A stretch of 64,000 bases of DNA from Planctomycetota bacterium (GCA_016873095.1 VGYC01000013.1:1-64000), one strand, 5' to 3'. Positions 8,449 through 18,953 are shown, counted from the stretch's first letter. The notes: generated from the sequence alone by a model not told the origin. Program-made: numbers and translations.

Positions 8449-9717
8449 ATGCATCACACAGCGAGTGACGTGGTTGTCGATCTTGGCTGCGAAACCGGTA
8501 CCAGCGGCCATATGCATTCCACGCACACCGCAGGTAACACGACCTATCGGGTTCATGAATACACCATCCACTACAAACTCACGCGATTTCGCCTGGCCCG
8601 CCCAGACGAGGGCTCGTGCGAAGAGAAGGTCGCTTGTCCGGTCTGTGGCAAAAAGGTGACGCTTGTCATCAGCAGTCCGCGCAGGGTATTGATCAAGTGC
8701 CTGACAATGCTGGCTGTCGGGTCGTTCTTCGCGGCGGCGTTTTTCGTCGCCGCGATCATTGTCTATGACCAGGCGATCGAGTTGTACTGGCTGGCCTGGC
8801 CGCTTGCGATCATTGGACTCTGCATCTTGCCAGTCGCCGTCATTGGCGTTCTCGGTCTGGGTGACCGTTTCTGGTCCAACGTCATCGACAAGAAATCTGC
8901 CAAGGGCAAGCACAAGCTATTCAAGCCGGTCGAAGCATCGCAACCATGGCCGGCATGGCTCAAGGATGCGTGCGCCGGAGTTGGGGCTTTTGTCCTTGTT
9001 GTCGGCATGGTGGTTCTGGTTGGCGCCTTTGGGGGCTTTATCTACATCGCCTGCCGGTCCGTTTTTCTCAAGGAGGTCGGCAGCATCGGTCCCATTGCCG
9101 TGGACGACAACGTCACGCGCTGGCACTCAACATCGGAATGGGGCAGATTCCTCCAGGGCGCGTGGTGGACCATACGAGTCTTATTGCCCATCTTCGCGCT
9201 CATGACAGTTTTCGCGCCAGCACGGGGAGAAGAAAACCCTTACCACTCGATCTTTGATTCACTGCGAGGCAAGAACACGTCGTGCGACAGGTCTCGAGAG
9301 ATGGCGATCTGTCGTTCCGCTGGAATTGGCATGGCCATCCTCGCCTTCATCCTGTGGGTTTCGTTGCCCAGCGCCGTGACCGGGACCTGGGAATTGACGC
9401 CCGACGGATTTGGAACACCCGACCAGACGTACGTCTGGAAGGACATCCGAGCCATCGCTTTCCGTGGCAACAACATCGAAGTGACCACCGCTGCCGGGAC
9501 CGACAAGCAAACGCGACCCCAGTCCATGGCGCTGGTGAAGCTTGAGAAAAAAGAAGAGAGCAATGTGCAAGCGTGGTCGCAACATTTATCCAGGTTCGCA
9601 CCGAAGGTACAGCTTGCTGTGGAATTCAGTGAAATGTCGCGAGACAGGAAGGTGATCACAAGAACGGAAATCCTGTTTCCGTCCTCTGGAAACCCAAAAG
9701 CAAAAGCCGGTGGCTAA
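8449..9717 (+). CDS. Unknown membrane protein with a short zinc-ribbon-like motif
   Basis: A 422-residue protein I do not recognise. The N-terminal 60 residues are rich in His/Thr and polar. CPVCGKK (a CxxC half zinc ribbon) lies near residue 64. Strongly hydrophobic segments follow at about residues 80-104, 109-132 and 178-205, with further spans near 235-260 and 285-310. The last 110 residues are soluble and beta-rich. The ATG at 8449 is the first in frame; GAGAGG is close to it (three-base spacing), so the true start could be a downstream ATG at 8512. Codon use is a little less GC-biased than in neighbouring metabolic genes. It is not in an operon. Planctomycete genomes contain many such proteins of unknown function. 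Confidence 0.65.
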   Translation: MHHTASDVVVDLGCETGTSGHMHSTHTAGNTTYRVHEYTIHYKLTRFRLARPDEGSCEEKVACPVCGKKVTLVISSPRRVLIKCLTMLAVGSFFAAAFFVAAIIVYDQAIELYWLAWPLAIIGLCILPVAVIGVLGLGDRFWSNVIDKKSAKGKHKLFKPVEASQPWPAWLKDACAGVGAFVLVVGMVVLVGAFGGFIYIACRSVFLKEVGSIGPIAVDDNVTRWHSTSEWGRFLQGAWWTIRVLLPIFALMTVFAPARGEENPYHSIFDSLRGKNTSCDRSREMAICRSAGIGMAILAFILWVSLPSAVTGTWELTPDGFGTPDQTYVWKDIRAIAFRGNNIEVTTAAGTDKQTRPQSMALVKLEKKEESNVQAWSQHLSRFAPKVQLAVEFSEMSRDRKVITRTEILFPSSGNPKAKAGG

Positions 9718-9839
9718 CAACGATTTCTTGAATGCCCACCTTGAAAACGTGATCGTGTGGCAACTCTTGTCCGTGGCGATGAAATCGAGTAGACCCCACT
9801 TAACCCTCCTCGCCTCCCACCTGTTTCGCGAGGCTCGCC

Positions 9840-10246
9840 ATGGTTAATCGCTTCCTGTGTGCTCTCGCGGTCGCCGGATTGTCCATCAATGCCGCCGCCG
9901 CCAGCCCGGTTCGCTGCATGAGCGTATTGATGAGTTGATCGGCAAGAAAGCCAGCGGCGCCATGGGTCCGGCGGCGGCTGATGCGGAGTTTGTTCGCCGT
10001 GTGTATCTCGATCTTGCCGGCCGGATACCGGCCACCGGCGAGGCACGCCGGTTTCTCAGCGACAAGGCAGGCGACTGGCGTGGCAAGCTCATCGACCAGT
10101 TGCTGGCCGGCCCTGACACGATCTCCGACGATAGCGTCGGTGCGTTTGTTGCCAGGCCGGGCTGCGACGGGCCCAGCAACGAAAGCGGCAACGGGATGGC
10201 GCGCCGAAGTCGTTATCATGTCTACGGTTGTGTCGAGTCGCCGTAA
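9840..10246 (+). pseudogene. Remnant of a DUF1549/DUF1553-type secreted planctomycete protein
   Basis: ATG at 9840 opens a signal peptide (MVNRFLCALAVAGLSINAAA) that runs to a stop after only 33 codons. In a second frame, from about 9905, the sequence continues as the start of a DUF1549 domain (ERIDELIGKK, then FVRRVYLDLAGRIPATGEAR, then KLIDQLLAGP). The two pieces belong together but are out of frame, so there is a frameshift near 9900-9910. Similarity to the family stops near 10115, and the rest of the domain, plus the DUF1553 part expected downstream, is missing. Intact relatives are several hundred to over a thousand residues. This is therefore a frameshifted and truncated relic, not a functional gene. 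Confidence 0.75.
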
Positions 10247-10478
10247 CTTCTCAGTAGTCTGGGTGGAAAGCGGCCCAGGGACGCGGGTGGGAGTGTAAGA
10301 CACGTAAGCGCAAAGCAATTCAAGATGCCGCACCGGGGAAATGGAGAACCAACGCTGGAATAATTTAACCCTTGGCTGGGTAGGCGGTTACGTGATGGGC
10401 TGCCATCTGGGAGGATGTGCCGAGGGGGTGTATGCCTGTTTCTGGACGAATCCTGGACGAATAATCGGGACCAGCCTC
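10247..10478. other. Intergenic region after the relic
   Basis: About 230 bases between the pseudogene and the stop codon of the minus-strand membrane gene. No recognisable gene, RNA or repeat. It may be decayed remainder of the DUF1549 gene, but I cannot recognise any protein similarity in it. Confidence 0.35.
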
Positions 10479-12092
10479 TCAGTAGCCTTGCCAGCCCAGG
10501 GCTTCCATGAGTCGGTAGATCCAGGGATGTCGCCACGGGTTCCAGGCCGGGTAGCTGACGGACAGGATCGACCATCCAAGAAGGAGATAGCCAAGGCCGC
10601 GTGCGCCGCGGGACTCGGACAGGTGATCGGCGATGGGCAGCAGGCACAGTAGCCAGAGGGGAGACAGCCACATGAGCCAGCGCAAGCCGCTGGTCCAGCC
10701 GCCGTAGTTGTCGCTCTTGACGAGATAGAAGCCGACGACGACCACGGTCAGCAACAAGGTCAGGACAGCGAGCCGACGCAAGTGCAGCGAGCCAGGCGAC
10801 AGGGAGAGTCGCAGCATGCCCCACGCCGACAGCAGCCACAAGGGCGTCAACGAGAACAGCCCGTGATGTCCGACGAGCAGATGCAAGGCATAACTGGTGC
10901 GCGATTCCTTGGCACCGGCCCAGTCGATGCCGTGCTTGACCTGGCCGGGGGGCGGTTTCTGCCAGTGGCTGCCCTCGTACTCGTACCAGTGCGTGCCGAA
11001 CTTTTCGTAGGCCGGCCGCCATTCGTGCATGGCGGCGTAGTTGCTGAGCAGGAAGGCGGCCAGAGGCAACGCCGCCGCCGGCACGAAGAAGAGCAGCGTC
11101 CGGAGCGGATTGCGCCACAGCAGAAAGACAAGCAACGCCGCCGCAAAAGATGTCGCCGGTAGTTCGAGGCACGCGGCGAAGCTCGCGAACAACCCGGCGG
11201 CGACGTAGGGCAAGCGGCCTCGCGTGCCATCCTCGACCGGGCTTGCGCTGGATTCAGGCAGCGAACCGGGCCGGGCAAGCGCGGCCGCTTGGCCCACGAG
11301 GGGATACAAGGCGAAGAGCACGCAGTACATTGCCAGGGAGTGGTTGTTGAGGGTGACGGCGAATGTCGTGGCGTACGTGGCGAAGCAGGCGGCGGCCATC
11401 GTGAAGAAGCGGCCCCAGTCCGTCGTGCCGTGACGTTCGAGCAAGCGGCTCAACAACACCAGGTACACCACGAACGGCAGCAAATTGATGAGCAGCAGGA
11501 TCGTCCGCATCACGGCAAACGGATGGTCGGCCAGCGTCCAGCCTGTCACGAGCTGCAGCAGCCAGTAAAGCGCCGCGACGAGAACGGAGAGCAAGGGCGG
11601 CTTGCTGGAAAAGAATTCGAGCGTGCGTGGGTTCAGCACCTTGTCGACGCTCTGCCAGCCGTCCTCGAAGATGATGCCGCGATCGTTCCTGGTGCGCGTC
11701 TGGTAGCCGGCGGCGAGCAGCGCTGTCTGGGACAGCGAATCGCTAGCCGCCAGCGGCGCGATGGCGGAGGCGATCATGAGGTTGCGGTCGCGCCGGCCGA
11801 TGACGAACGTCCCCGCCGGCTGCCCGCTGGCCGGGTCGCCGTCCACGAGGGCACGGACGGTGGCCCAGCGCGAGCGGTCGTTGGAACCGAAGCTGGGCAT
11901 GGGTTGCGGCCGCGATTTCGGCCAGAGGCGGCGGCGATCAGTTGAGTCCGGCTTGTCGGGCTTGTTGAGTGAAGGTTCGTAGACCAGTTCGGCCGCCAGG
12001 ATACGGCCGGCCACCATGCCCGCCGCCACGGTGATGAGCAAGGCGTAGACGCGCTTGCGCGCTGCCGCGGCGGCCTGAGCGTTTGGGTCCAT
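10479..12092 (-). CDS. Polytopic membrane protein, glycosyltransferase family 39-like
   Basis: A 537-residue integral membrane protein with roughly ten hydrophobic segments: one near residues 17-35, then a soluble loop of about 110 residues with Asp and Arg, then clustered spans from about residue 175 to the C-terminus. The pattern FFSSKPPLLSVLVA after the loop, and the overall plan, resemble GT-C/GT39 mannosyltransferase-like proteins that use lipid-linked sugars. The acidic catalytic motif is not obvious to me, so the activity is uncertain. The ATG at 12092 has GAGG-like sequence upstream. The gene follows the cyclophilin gene by 21 bases and is the last member of the accD-kinase-cyclophilin transcription unit, on spacing. 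Confidence 0.65.
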   Translation of the reverse strand: MDPNAQAAAAARKRVYALLITVAAGMVAGRILAAELVYEPSLNKPDKPDSTDRRRLWPKSRPQPMPSFGSNDRSRWATVRALVDGDPASGQPAGTFVIGRRDRNLMIASAIAPLAASDSLSQTALLAAGYQTRTRNDRGIIFEDGWQSVDKVLNPRTLEFFSSKPPLLSVLVAALYWLLQLVTGWTLADHPFAVMRTILLLINLLPFVVYLVLLSRLLERHGTTDWGRFFTMAAACFATYATTFAVTLNNHSLAMYCVLFALYPLVGQAAALARPGSLPESSASPVEDGTRGRLPYVAAGLFASFAACLELPATSFAAALLVFLLWRNPLRTLLFFVPAAALPLAAFLLSNYAAMHEWRPAYEKFGTHWYEYEGSHWQKPPPGQVKHGIDWAGAKESRTSYALHLLVGHHGLFSLTPLWLLSAWGMLRLSLSPGSLHLRRLAVLTLLLTVVVVGFYLVKSDNYGGWTSGLRWLMWLSPLWLLCLLPIADHLSESRGARGLGYLLLGWSILSVSYPAWNPWRHPWIYRLMEALGWQGY

Positions 12093-12113
12093 GGTTCGGC
12101 CTCTCGGCCTTCC

Positions 12114-13688
12114 TCACTTGGCGCCCTGGATCTTCTTGACGGAGTACACATGCGGGCGCTTGCGAACGACCTCGGCGCGGACGATCACGTCGCCAGGGAT
12201 GATACGGCCGTAGGGGCCGACTTCCAGGTTGGTCCGGCCGGGCGTGATGCGGTCCACCACGTCCTGCCCCTTGATGACGCGGCCGAAGACCGTGAAGATC
12301 CCGTTCATGTTCGGCTGCGGCGTCAAGGTGAAGTAGAACTGCGAGCCGGCGGTGTCGGGGCGGTTCGAGTTGGCCATGCACAGCGAGCCGCGAAAATGTT
12401 TGCGAGAGTTCTTGACCTTGATCTCGTCGGCGATGTAGTAGCCGGGTCCGCCCGTGCCATCGTCGGCGGGGTCGGCGTTCTTGGTCCGCGGGCAGCCGCC
12501 CAGCACCAGCGATGCCGGCTCGGCCAGGCAGAACTTGGTCCCGTCGTAGAACTTCTTCTCCACGAGATCGATGAAGTTTGCCACGGTGTTCGGCGCCTGG
12601 TCCTCGAATAGCTCGACGACGACCTCGCCGCCCGGCCTGGCATCGATCTTGGCCGTCGGCTTGCCGTTGTCCAGCACGAACTTGCGATGCTCGATGGTGA
12701 AACGCACGCGCGGCAGGTCGTCCCGGTCGCGATCGGCCTGGCGCAGCCGGGCTTCCTGCTTGAGCATGTCGAGCAACTCGTCTGCATCCTTGCGAATGAG
12801 CTTGGCGAATTCCGGCAACGGCCCCTTGGGAAAGGACTCCTTGAGCCTGTCGATGACCAGTTGCGGCTCCTCGGCGCTGAAGCCGGCGCGGGCCAGGGAA
12901 CTCCAGACATAGGCATCCTGTTTCGACTTGTCGCAGGCCTTGAGAGCGGACTTCAGCGCTGCCGCGAACTGGTTGGCCTCGATCTGCACGCGCGTCAGGC
13001 TCGCGAGAATGCGGGCGTTGTCGAGTCCGCCTTTGCGGGCACGCTCGAAGTATGGCAGGATGAGTTCCGGCTCGCCGCGGACCAGAATGAGCAGTTCGCC
13101 GGTGAGCCATTGAGGCACCGGGTCATCCGGACGGCTGCCACGCGCCTGGCGCAGCTCCTTCTCGAAGGTCGCAACATCGTCGCTCCACTGTCCGGTAAGC
13201 TTCTTGAACTGGGCGAGCAGCTTCGGGTCGGCCTTGGGAGTTTTCGGGTCCTTGGGGTCGAGGTCCGGCGGCGGCAGCCCGCGTTCCACTTCCATGATCT
13301 CGTCCTGCAGCGTCAAGAGGCCGTCAAGTCGCTTCTGCAATTGCTGGTTGGAGGCCGCGGGGCCCTTGATGGTCTCGGCCGGGTTGCCGGATTTTTCCAC
13401 GAAAGAATCGAGGAAGCTGCCTTTGGGGTCGAGGGCGGCGACGTTGGCGTGCCCCGGCAAGCCGCGCGGCGGGGGGATCGGCTCGGGCTTCCTGGCATCG
13501 CCGCCGCCCTTGGCAAGCTGGACTGGTCGTGGCTTGCTCGGCGGCGTGTCGTCGTCTCGAGCCGGCTGGACGGCATGGTAGATCCACAGCCCGCAGGCGC
13601 CGAGCAGGATCAGGACGGCGGCGCCGAGCACTGCTTGCTGGCGCCGGTCGGCTGGTGCGTCGGGCATCTTTTCTGTGTGCTGCGCCAT
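12114..13688 (-). CDS. Membrane-anchored cyclophilin-type peptidyl-prolyl isomerase
   Basis: A 524-residue protein. Residues 19-38 form a single membrane anchor. A Pro/Lys-rich linker and a helical, TPR-like middle region (about 100-320) follow. From about residue 345 it is a cyclophilin domain: VVVELFEDQAPNTVANF, then SLCMANSNRPDTAGSQFYFT, then FTVFGRVIKGQDVVD. The domain should catalyse cis-trans proline isomerisation on the outer face of the membrane. The usual active-site FHR motif reads as TKFCLAE here, so the catalytic Arg/His pair is changed and the activity may be weak. The gene starts five bases after the kinase stop codon, so the two are very probably co-translated. Confidence 0.88.
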   Translation of the reverse strand: MAQHTEKMPDAPADRRQQAVLGAAVLILLGACGLWIYHAVQPARDDDTPPSKPRPVQLAKGGGDARKPEPIPPPRGLPGHANVAALDPKGSFLDSFVEKSGNPAETIKGPAASNQQLQKRLDGLLTLQDEIMEVERGLPPPDLDPKDPKTPKADPKLLAQFKKLTGQWSDDVATFEKELRQARGSRPDDPVPQWLTGELLILVRGEPELILPYFERARKGGLDNARILASLTRVQIEANQFAAALKSALKACDKSKQDAYVWSSLARAGFSAEEPQLVIDRLKESFPKGPLPEFAKLIRKDADELLDMLKQEARLRQADRDRDDLPRVRFTIEHRKFVLDNGKPTAKIDARPGGEVVVELFEDQAPNTVANFIDLVEKKFYDGTKFCLAEPASLVLGGCPRTKNADPADDGTGGPGYYIADEIKVKNSRKHFRGSLCMANSNRPDTAGSQFYFTLTPQPNMNGIFTVFGRVIKGQDVVDRITPGRTNLEVGPYGRIIPGDVIVRAEVVRKRPHVYSVKKIQGAK

Positions 13689-13693
13689 GTTGG

Positions 13694-14575
13694 CTAGTTC
13701 TCCGGCAGGTTGGCGAGGGCCTCGATGAAGTCGTCGGTCGATTGAAAACGTCCGTGCGGATTGCGCTCGATGGACTTGATGAGGAAGGCGGCAGTCGCGT
13801 CATCGAGGTCGGGCCGGTGTTCGCGCGGGTCCTTGCCGGGGCTGTTCATGTGGCTGAGCAGCGTTTGCAGCGACTCGGCCCTTTCCCAGGGGAGCCCTCC
13901 CGTGTAGACCTCGTAAGCGGTCACGCCGAGGGCGAACAGATCGACGCGATGATCGGTCGTCTGCCGCTTGATGAGTTCGGGGGCGAGGTAATTGGGCGTG
14001 CCGGTGCGATTGCCGGGTTTGCAGAATTCCGGGCGGAACGGGATGGCCAGGCCGAGGTCGATGATCTTGACCACGCCTTCCTGGTCGATCATGACGTTAC
14101 GCGGGCAGATGTCGCGATGCAGGTAGCCTTGCTTGTGGATGAAGCCGATGCCTTCGGCGAGCTGCCTCAAGATATGGGTGCGCTTGCCTTCCATCTGGGG
14201 ATTGCGCGTCTCGATCCAGAAGTTCAGACCCATTCCCTCGATCAATTCCATGACGATGTACGGCTCCTTGTCCTTGGTGATGCCGTGCTCGAATGTTTGC
14301 ACGATGTTCTTGTGGCGAAGCGACATGGCGATCAACCCCTCGGGCGGCCTCTTCAAGCCCGGGAAGCGCGCCTCGAACTTGAGTGTCTTGATCCGGTCGA
14401 GGAGCTTGAGACAGACGAGCTTGCCGAGTTGCCGGTCGCGGGCTCGCCAGACCTTCGACATGCTTCCCTGGCCCGTGCGGCCGATCAGCTCGAAGCGCTT
14501 GGCAACGTCGATGACCGTCAGGCTGCCCTTCGGCTTGGATTGAAAGAGCCCTTTGAGTGTGTCCAGAACGCCCAC
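13694..14575 (-). CDS. Soluble Ser/Thr-type protein kinase with an atypical catalytic loop
   Basis: A 293-residue Hanks-type kinase with no membrane segment or sensory tail. Visible elements: glycine loop GRTGQGSMSKV (33-42), ATP-binding Lys57 in VCLKLLD, a plausible alpha-C Glu79, catalytic loop HRDICPRN (153-160), metal motif DLG (173-175, in place of DFG), and APE (198-200) followed by DLFALG. The catalytic-loop Lys of normal Ser/Thr kinases (HRDxKPxN) is Cys157, with Arg159 two residues later, which recalls the HRDLAARN pattern of eukaryotic tyrosine kinases. The other essential residues are present, so activity is likely. Genes before and after it in the same direction are accD (38-base gap) and the cyclophilin (5-base gap). 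Confidence 0.88.
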   Translation of the reverse strand: MGVLDTLKGLFQSKPKGSLTVIDVAKRFELIGRTGQGSMSKVWRARDRQLGKLVCLKLLDRIKTLKFEARFPGLKRPPEGLIAMSLRHKNIVQTFEHGITKDKEPYIVMELIEGMGLNFWIETRNPQMEGKRTHILRQLAEGIGFIHKQGYLHRDICPRNVMIDQEGVVKIIDLGLAIPFRPEFCKPGNRTGTPNYLAPELIKRQTTDHRVDLFALGVTAYEVYTGGLPWERAESLQTLLSHMNSPGKDPREHRPDLDDATAAFLIKSIERNPHGRFQSTDDFIEALANLPEN

Positions 14576-14613
14576 GACGGCAGCTCCTCATTCGGCCACG
14601 CCGAAAGACTGGC

Positions 14614-15432
14614 TCAACGTTCGCAGAAATCGACGATGCGTGCGACCTCGGTGCGCAGGTCCTTGCGAGCGACGATGCGATCGACGAAGCCATGCTTGAG
14701 GAGGAACTCGCTGGTCTGGAATCCCTCCGGCAACTCCAGGCGGACGGTATTCCAGATCGTACGCTTGCCGGCGAAGCCGACGAGAGCACCAGGCTCGGCC
14801 AGGGTCAGGTCCCCTTGCAGGGCAAAGCTGGCGGCGACGCCACCCATGGTCGGGTTGGTCAGCACGGAGATGTATAACCCGCCGGCCTGGTCGTAGCGTG
14901 CCAGCGCCGCGGACACCTTGGCCATCTGCATGAGGGACAGGATGCCCTCCTGCATGCGGGCGCCGCCGCCGGAACCGCTGACGAAGATCAAAGGCAGCGT
15001 CAGCCGCGTTGCCTCCTCGACGGCGCGCGTGAGCTTCTCGCCGACCACGGAGCCCATGCTGCCGGCCATGAAGGCGAAATCGGTGACGCCGAAGACCACA
15101 GGCCGGCCGCGAATGTAGCCGCGGCCCACCACGGCGGCGTCCGGCATGCCGGTCTTCGCCTGCTCCGCCTTCAACCGTTCGCCATAAATGATGCGATCCT
15201 TGAAACCCAGCGGATCGCTGGGCCGCAGGTCCTTGAACCATTCCTCGAAGCTGTCGGCGTCGAGCAGCTGCCGGATGCGCTCGCGGGCCGGCAGATAGAA
15301 ATGATGCTGACATTCCGGGCAAACGTTAAACCGGCTCTCCGCCTCCTTGCGAAAAATGGTCGCCTTGCACTGCGGACAGCGAATCCACAGGCCTTCCGGC
15401 ACACCCCGCTTCATTTTGCCCACGCTTGCCAT
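14614..15432 (-). CDS. accD: Acetyl-CoA carboxylase carboxyltransferase subunit beta
   Basis: A 272-residue AccD. With AccA it moves the carboxyl group from carboxybiotin to acetyl-CoA, giving malonyl-CoA for fatty-acid synthesis in the cytoplasm. The N-terminal zinc ribbon is complete (Cys19, Cys22, Cys38, Cys41), followed by crotonase-fold motifs [11 protein letters not shown] and [13 protein letters not shown]. The ATG at 15432 is chosen because it leaves 18 residues before the first zinc cysteine, as in known AccD proteins. The reading frame stays open up to a TTG at 15468, and neither start has a clear Shine-Dalgarno sequence. It is the first gene of the accD-kinase-cyclophilin-GT39-like unit. 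No accA is in view. Confidence 0.95.
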   Translation of the reverse strand: MASVGKMKRGVPEGLWIRCPQCKATIFRKEAESRFNVCPECQHHFYLPARERIRQLLDADSFEEWFKDLRPSDPLGFKDRIIYGERLKAEQAKTGMPDAAVVGRGYIRGRPVVFGVTDFAFMAGSMGSVVGEKLTRAVEEATRLTLPLIFVSGSGGGARMQEGILSLMQMAKVSAALARYDQAGGLYISVLTNPTMGGVAASFALQGDLTLAEPGALVGFAGKRTIWNTVRLELPEGFQTSEFLLKHGFVDRIVARKDLRTEVARIVDFCER

Positions 15433-15583
15433 GTCAATTATCACAACCGAGAAAGGAGGTAGCGTCAAGGTCTCTTGTATATGGGAGGGCGCGGCTTCCG
15501 CCGAGCCATGAAGCTACCGGTAACGTTTCGGTCCAAACGACTCGCCAGGAGCCTCGCCCACCGCCCTCCCGGAATGGGGACGC

Positions 15584-16777
15584 TCACAGCTTGTCGTCGA
15601 TCTGCGCCAGCGCCGCGAACGACTTACCTTCGAGGTACTCCAGAAACGCCCCGCCGCCGGTGGAAACGTGCCGCATCCGGCTATCGAGGCCGAACTCTTC
15701 CACGGCCTCGGCCGTCTCGCCGCCGCCGACGATGGTCACGCCTTTTGCTTCGGCGAGCGCTGCCGCAATCGCCCGCGTGCCCTTGCTGAATGGCTCGTCC
15801 TCGAACTTGCCCATCGGGCCGTTCCAGACCGCGGTGCCGGCTTTCTTGATCTCCTCGCGATACAGATCGATGGTCTTTGGCCCAACGTCCATGCCGAACC
15901 AGCCATCCGGAATGTTGCCGGCGACGACCTGCGTCTGCGCACCGGCCTCCGGCTTGTCGGCCACCAGATGATCGAGCGGCAATACGATCTTGCCCTCGGC
16001 CCTGGACAGCAACTCACGGGCCACATCGAGCTTGTCGTGCTCGCAGCGCGAGCTGCCGATGGCCTGCCCCTGGGCCTTCATGAATGTGTAGGTCATGGCG
16101 CCGCCGATGAGTAACCGATCGACCCGGCTGAGCAGGCTGGTGATGAAGCCGATCTTGTCGGAGACCTTGGCGCCGCCGAGGATGCCGATGAACGGTTTTT
16201 GCGGAGAACCGAGCAGGTTGTCGAGGATGTCGAGTTCCTTGGCGACCAGGAAGCCGACGACGCGCGGCTTGCCTTTCATGCTTTCCGGGACGGCAAGCAT
16301 CGAAGCGTCCTGGCGATGGCAGGTGCCGAAGGCGTCGTTGACGTAGATGTCGGCCAGCTTGCCAAGCTGGGCAGCGAAGGCCGCGTCGCCCTTCTGTTCA
16401 CCGGGATGGAAACGCAGATTCTCGAGGACGAGAACGTGTCCCTGTTGCAGCGTCGCGGCGGCGCCATCAGCGTGCGGGCCGACCACCTCGTCGATCTTCT
16501 GCACGGGTTTGCCGAGCAGTTCGCCGAGGCGCTGTGCGGCGCGGTCCATGCGGAAGGGGGCGTCCTTCTTCGGATCGCCCTTGGGTCGGCCCAGGTGGCT
16601 CATGACGATGGCCGAGCCGCCCTTGTCGAGAATGTGCCGGAGCGTGGGCAAGGCTGCACGAATGCGGCGATCGTTGGTGATGTTGCCGGCGTCGTCGAGC
16701 GGCACGTTGAAGTCCACGCGTACGAGAACCTTTTTCCCCATCAGGTCTGCGACATCGGCGATGGTCTTTTTTGCCAT
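15584..16777 (-). CDS. pgk: Phosphoglycerate kinase
   Basis: A 397-residue, full-length PGK. It interconverts 1,3-bisphosphoglycerate and ADP with 3-phosphoglycerate and ATP in glycolysis/gluconeogenesis. Clear family sequences: VRVDFNVPLDDAGN near the N-terminus (substrate Asp/Asn), HLGRPKGDP, GGAKVSDKIGFI, nucleotide-binding VGGGETAEAVEEF and the C-terminal STGGGAFLEYLEGKSFAAL. The start MAKKTIADV matches homologues, although the upstream bases lack a good ribosome-binding site. It lies 48 bases downstream of gap and is probably transcribed with it; accD follows after 151 bases. Confidence 0.97.
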   Translation of the reverse strand: MAKKTIADVADLMGKKVLVRVDFNVPLDDAGNITNDRRIRAALPTLRHILDKGGSAIVMSHLGRPKGDPKKDAPFRMDRAAQRLGELLGKPVQKIDEVVGPHADGAAATLQQGHVLVLENLRFHPGEQKGDAAFAAQLGKLADIYVNDAFGTCHRQDASMLAVPESMKGKPRVVGFLVAKELDILDNLLGSPQKPFIGILGGAKVSDKIGFITSLLSRVDRLLIGGAMTYTFMKAQGQAIGSSRCEHDKLDVARELLSRAEGKIVLPLDHLVADKPEAGAQTQVVAGNIPDGWFGMDVGPKTIDLYREEIKKAGTAVWNGPMGKFEDEPFSKGTRAIAAALAEAKGVTIVGGGETAEAVEEFGLDSRMRHVSTGGGAFLEYLEGKSFAALAQIDDKL

Positions 16778-16825
16778 GATGTATCAACGATGTTCGTTCT
16801 TCCAGCATTCCTGGTTCATCGTTCA

Positions 16826-17887
<1,062 letters not shown>

Positions 17888-17963
17888 TCAATAGCCAGGT
17901 CTCACATGCATCGATATCTCTAACGTATTGGGATGGATACACGAATCTAGATGGGAGCAGGCG

Positions 17964-18953
17964 ATGGCAAGTCCGATACGTGTGGCGGTGACCGGGGCGG
18001 CAGGGCAGGTGGCATATGCCATGCTGGGGCGGCTGGCGTCCGGCGAGATCTTCGGTCCCGACCAGAAGATCATCCTGCAACTTCTCGAGATCACCCAGGC
18101 GCTGCCGACGCTGGAAGGCGTGGCCATGGAGCTGGACGATTGCTCGTTTCCTTGCCTCGAGGACATCGTCTTGACGGACGATCCCAACCGCGCTTTCAAG
18201 GACTGCAACTGGGCGCTTCTCGTCGGCTCGTTCCCGCGCAAGCAGGGCATGGAGCGCAAGGACCTGCTCGGCATCAACGGCAAGATCTTTGTCGGCCAGG
18301 GCAAGGCGCTGGCAGCCAACGCGGCCAAGGATGTGCGTATCCTCGTCGTCGGCAACCCCTGCAACACCAACTGCCTGGTCGCGTATCACAACGGCAAGGA
18401 CATCCCGGTCGAGCGCTGGACGGCCATGACCCGCCTCGACCACAACCGCGCCCGCAACGCACTCGCCAAGAAGGCCGGCGTCGCCAATGAGGACGTCACC
18501 CAGGTCACCATCTGGGGCAACCACAGCAACACGCAGTATCCCGACTTCACCAACGCCAAGATCAAGGGCAAGCCGGCGCCGGAAGTCATCACCGACCGTG
18601 CCTGGCTGGAGGGGACGTTCGTCCCGCAATGCCAGAACCGGGGCGCCGCCGTCATCAAGGCGCGCGGCTCCAGTTCCGCCATGTCCGCGGCCAACGGCGC
18701 CCTAGATCACGTCAAGAGCTGGCTGCAATCCACCCCCGCCAGCGACTGGACAAGCGCCGCCGTCATCTCCAAGGGACAATATGGCGTCCCCGCCGGACTC
18801 GTTTTCAGCTATCCTTGCCGCCACGACGGCAAAGGGACATGGAACGTCGTCGATGGCGTCAAGCTCGACGCCTTTGGCCAGCAGAAATTCCAGGCGACGC
18901 TGCAAGAGTTGCAAGAGGAGAAGGAGGCGGTGAAGGATTTGTTGCCGGGGTAA
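17964..18953 (+). CDS. mdh: Malate dehydrogenase (cytosolic-type)
   Basis: A 329-residue NAD-dependent malate dehydrogenase converting malate to oxaloacetate in the TCA cycle. Motifs: [13 protein letters not shown] at the N-terminus (dinucleotide-binding loop), [19 protein letters not shown] containing the catalytic Asp region, and [14 protein letters not shown] with the catalytic His. The ATG at 17964 (MASPIRVAV) is chosen over the first in-frame codon upstream because GGAG lies seven bases before it and homologues start here. The upstream 88-base region must contain promoters for both mdh and gap. Followed by an exported superoxide dismutase gene 89 bases away, possibly separately transcribed. 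Confidence 0.95.
   Translation: MASPIRVAVTGAAGQVAYAMLGRLASGEIFGPDQKIILQLLEITQALPTLEGVAMELDDCSFPCLEDIVLTDDPNRAFKDCNWALLVGSFPRKQGMERKDLLGINGKIFVGQGKALAANAAKDVRILVVGNPCNTNCLVAYHNGKDIPVERWTAMTRLDHNRARNALAKKAGVANEDVTQVTIWGNHSNTQYPDFTNAKIKGKPAPEVITDRAWLEGTFVPQCQNRGAAVIKARGSSSAMSAANGALDHVKSWLQSTPASDWTSAAVISKGQYGVPAGLVFSYPCRHDGKGTWNVVDGVKLDAFGQQKFQATLQELQEEKEAVKDLLPG

Noticed and set aside
8041-8913. Minus-strand frame between 8.0 and 8.9 kb
   Set aside because: Overlaps the terminator and the zinc-ribbon membrane gene, no recognisable domain or ribosome-binding site.
10341-10652. Plus-strand frame after the DUF1549 relic
   Set aside because: Runs into the opposite-strand membrane gene and shows no family similarity.
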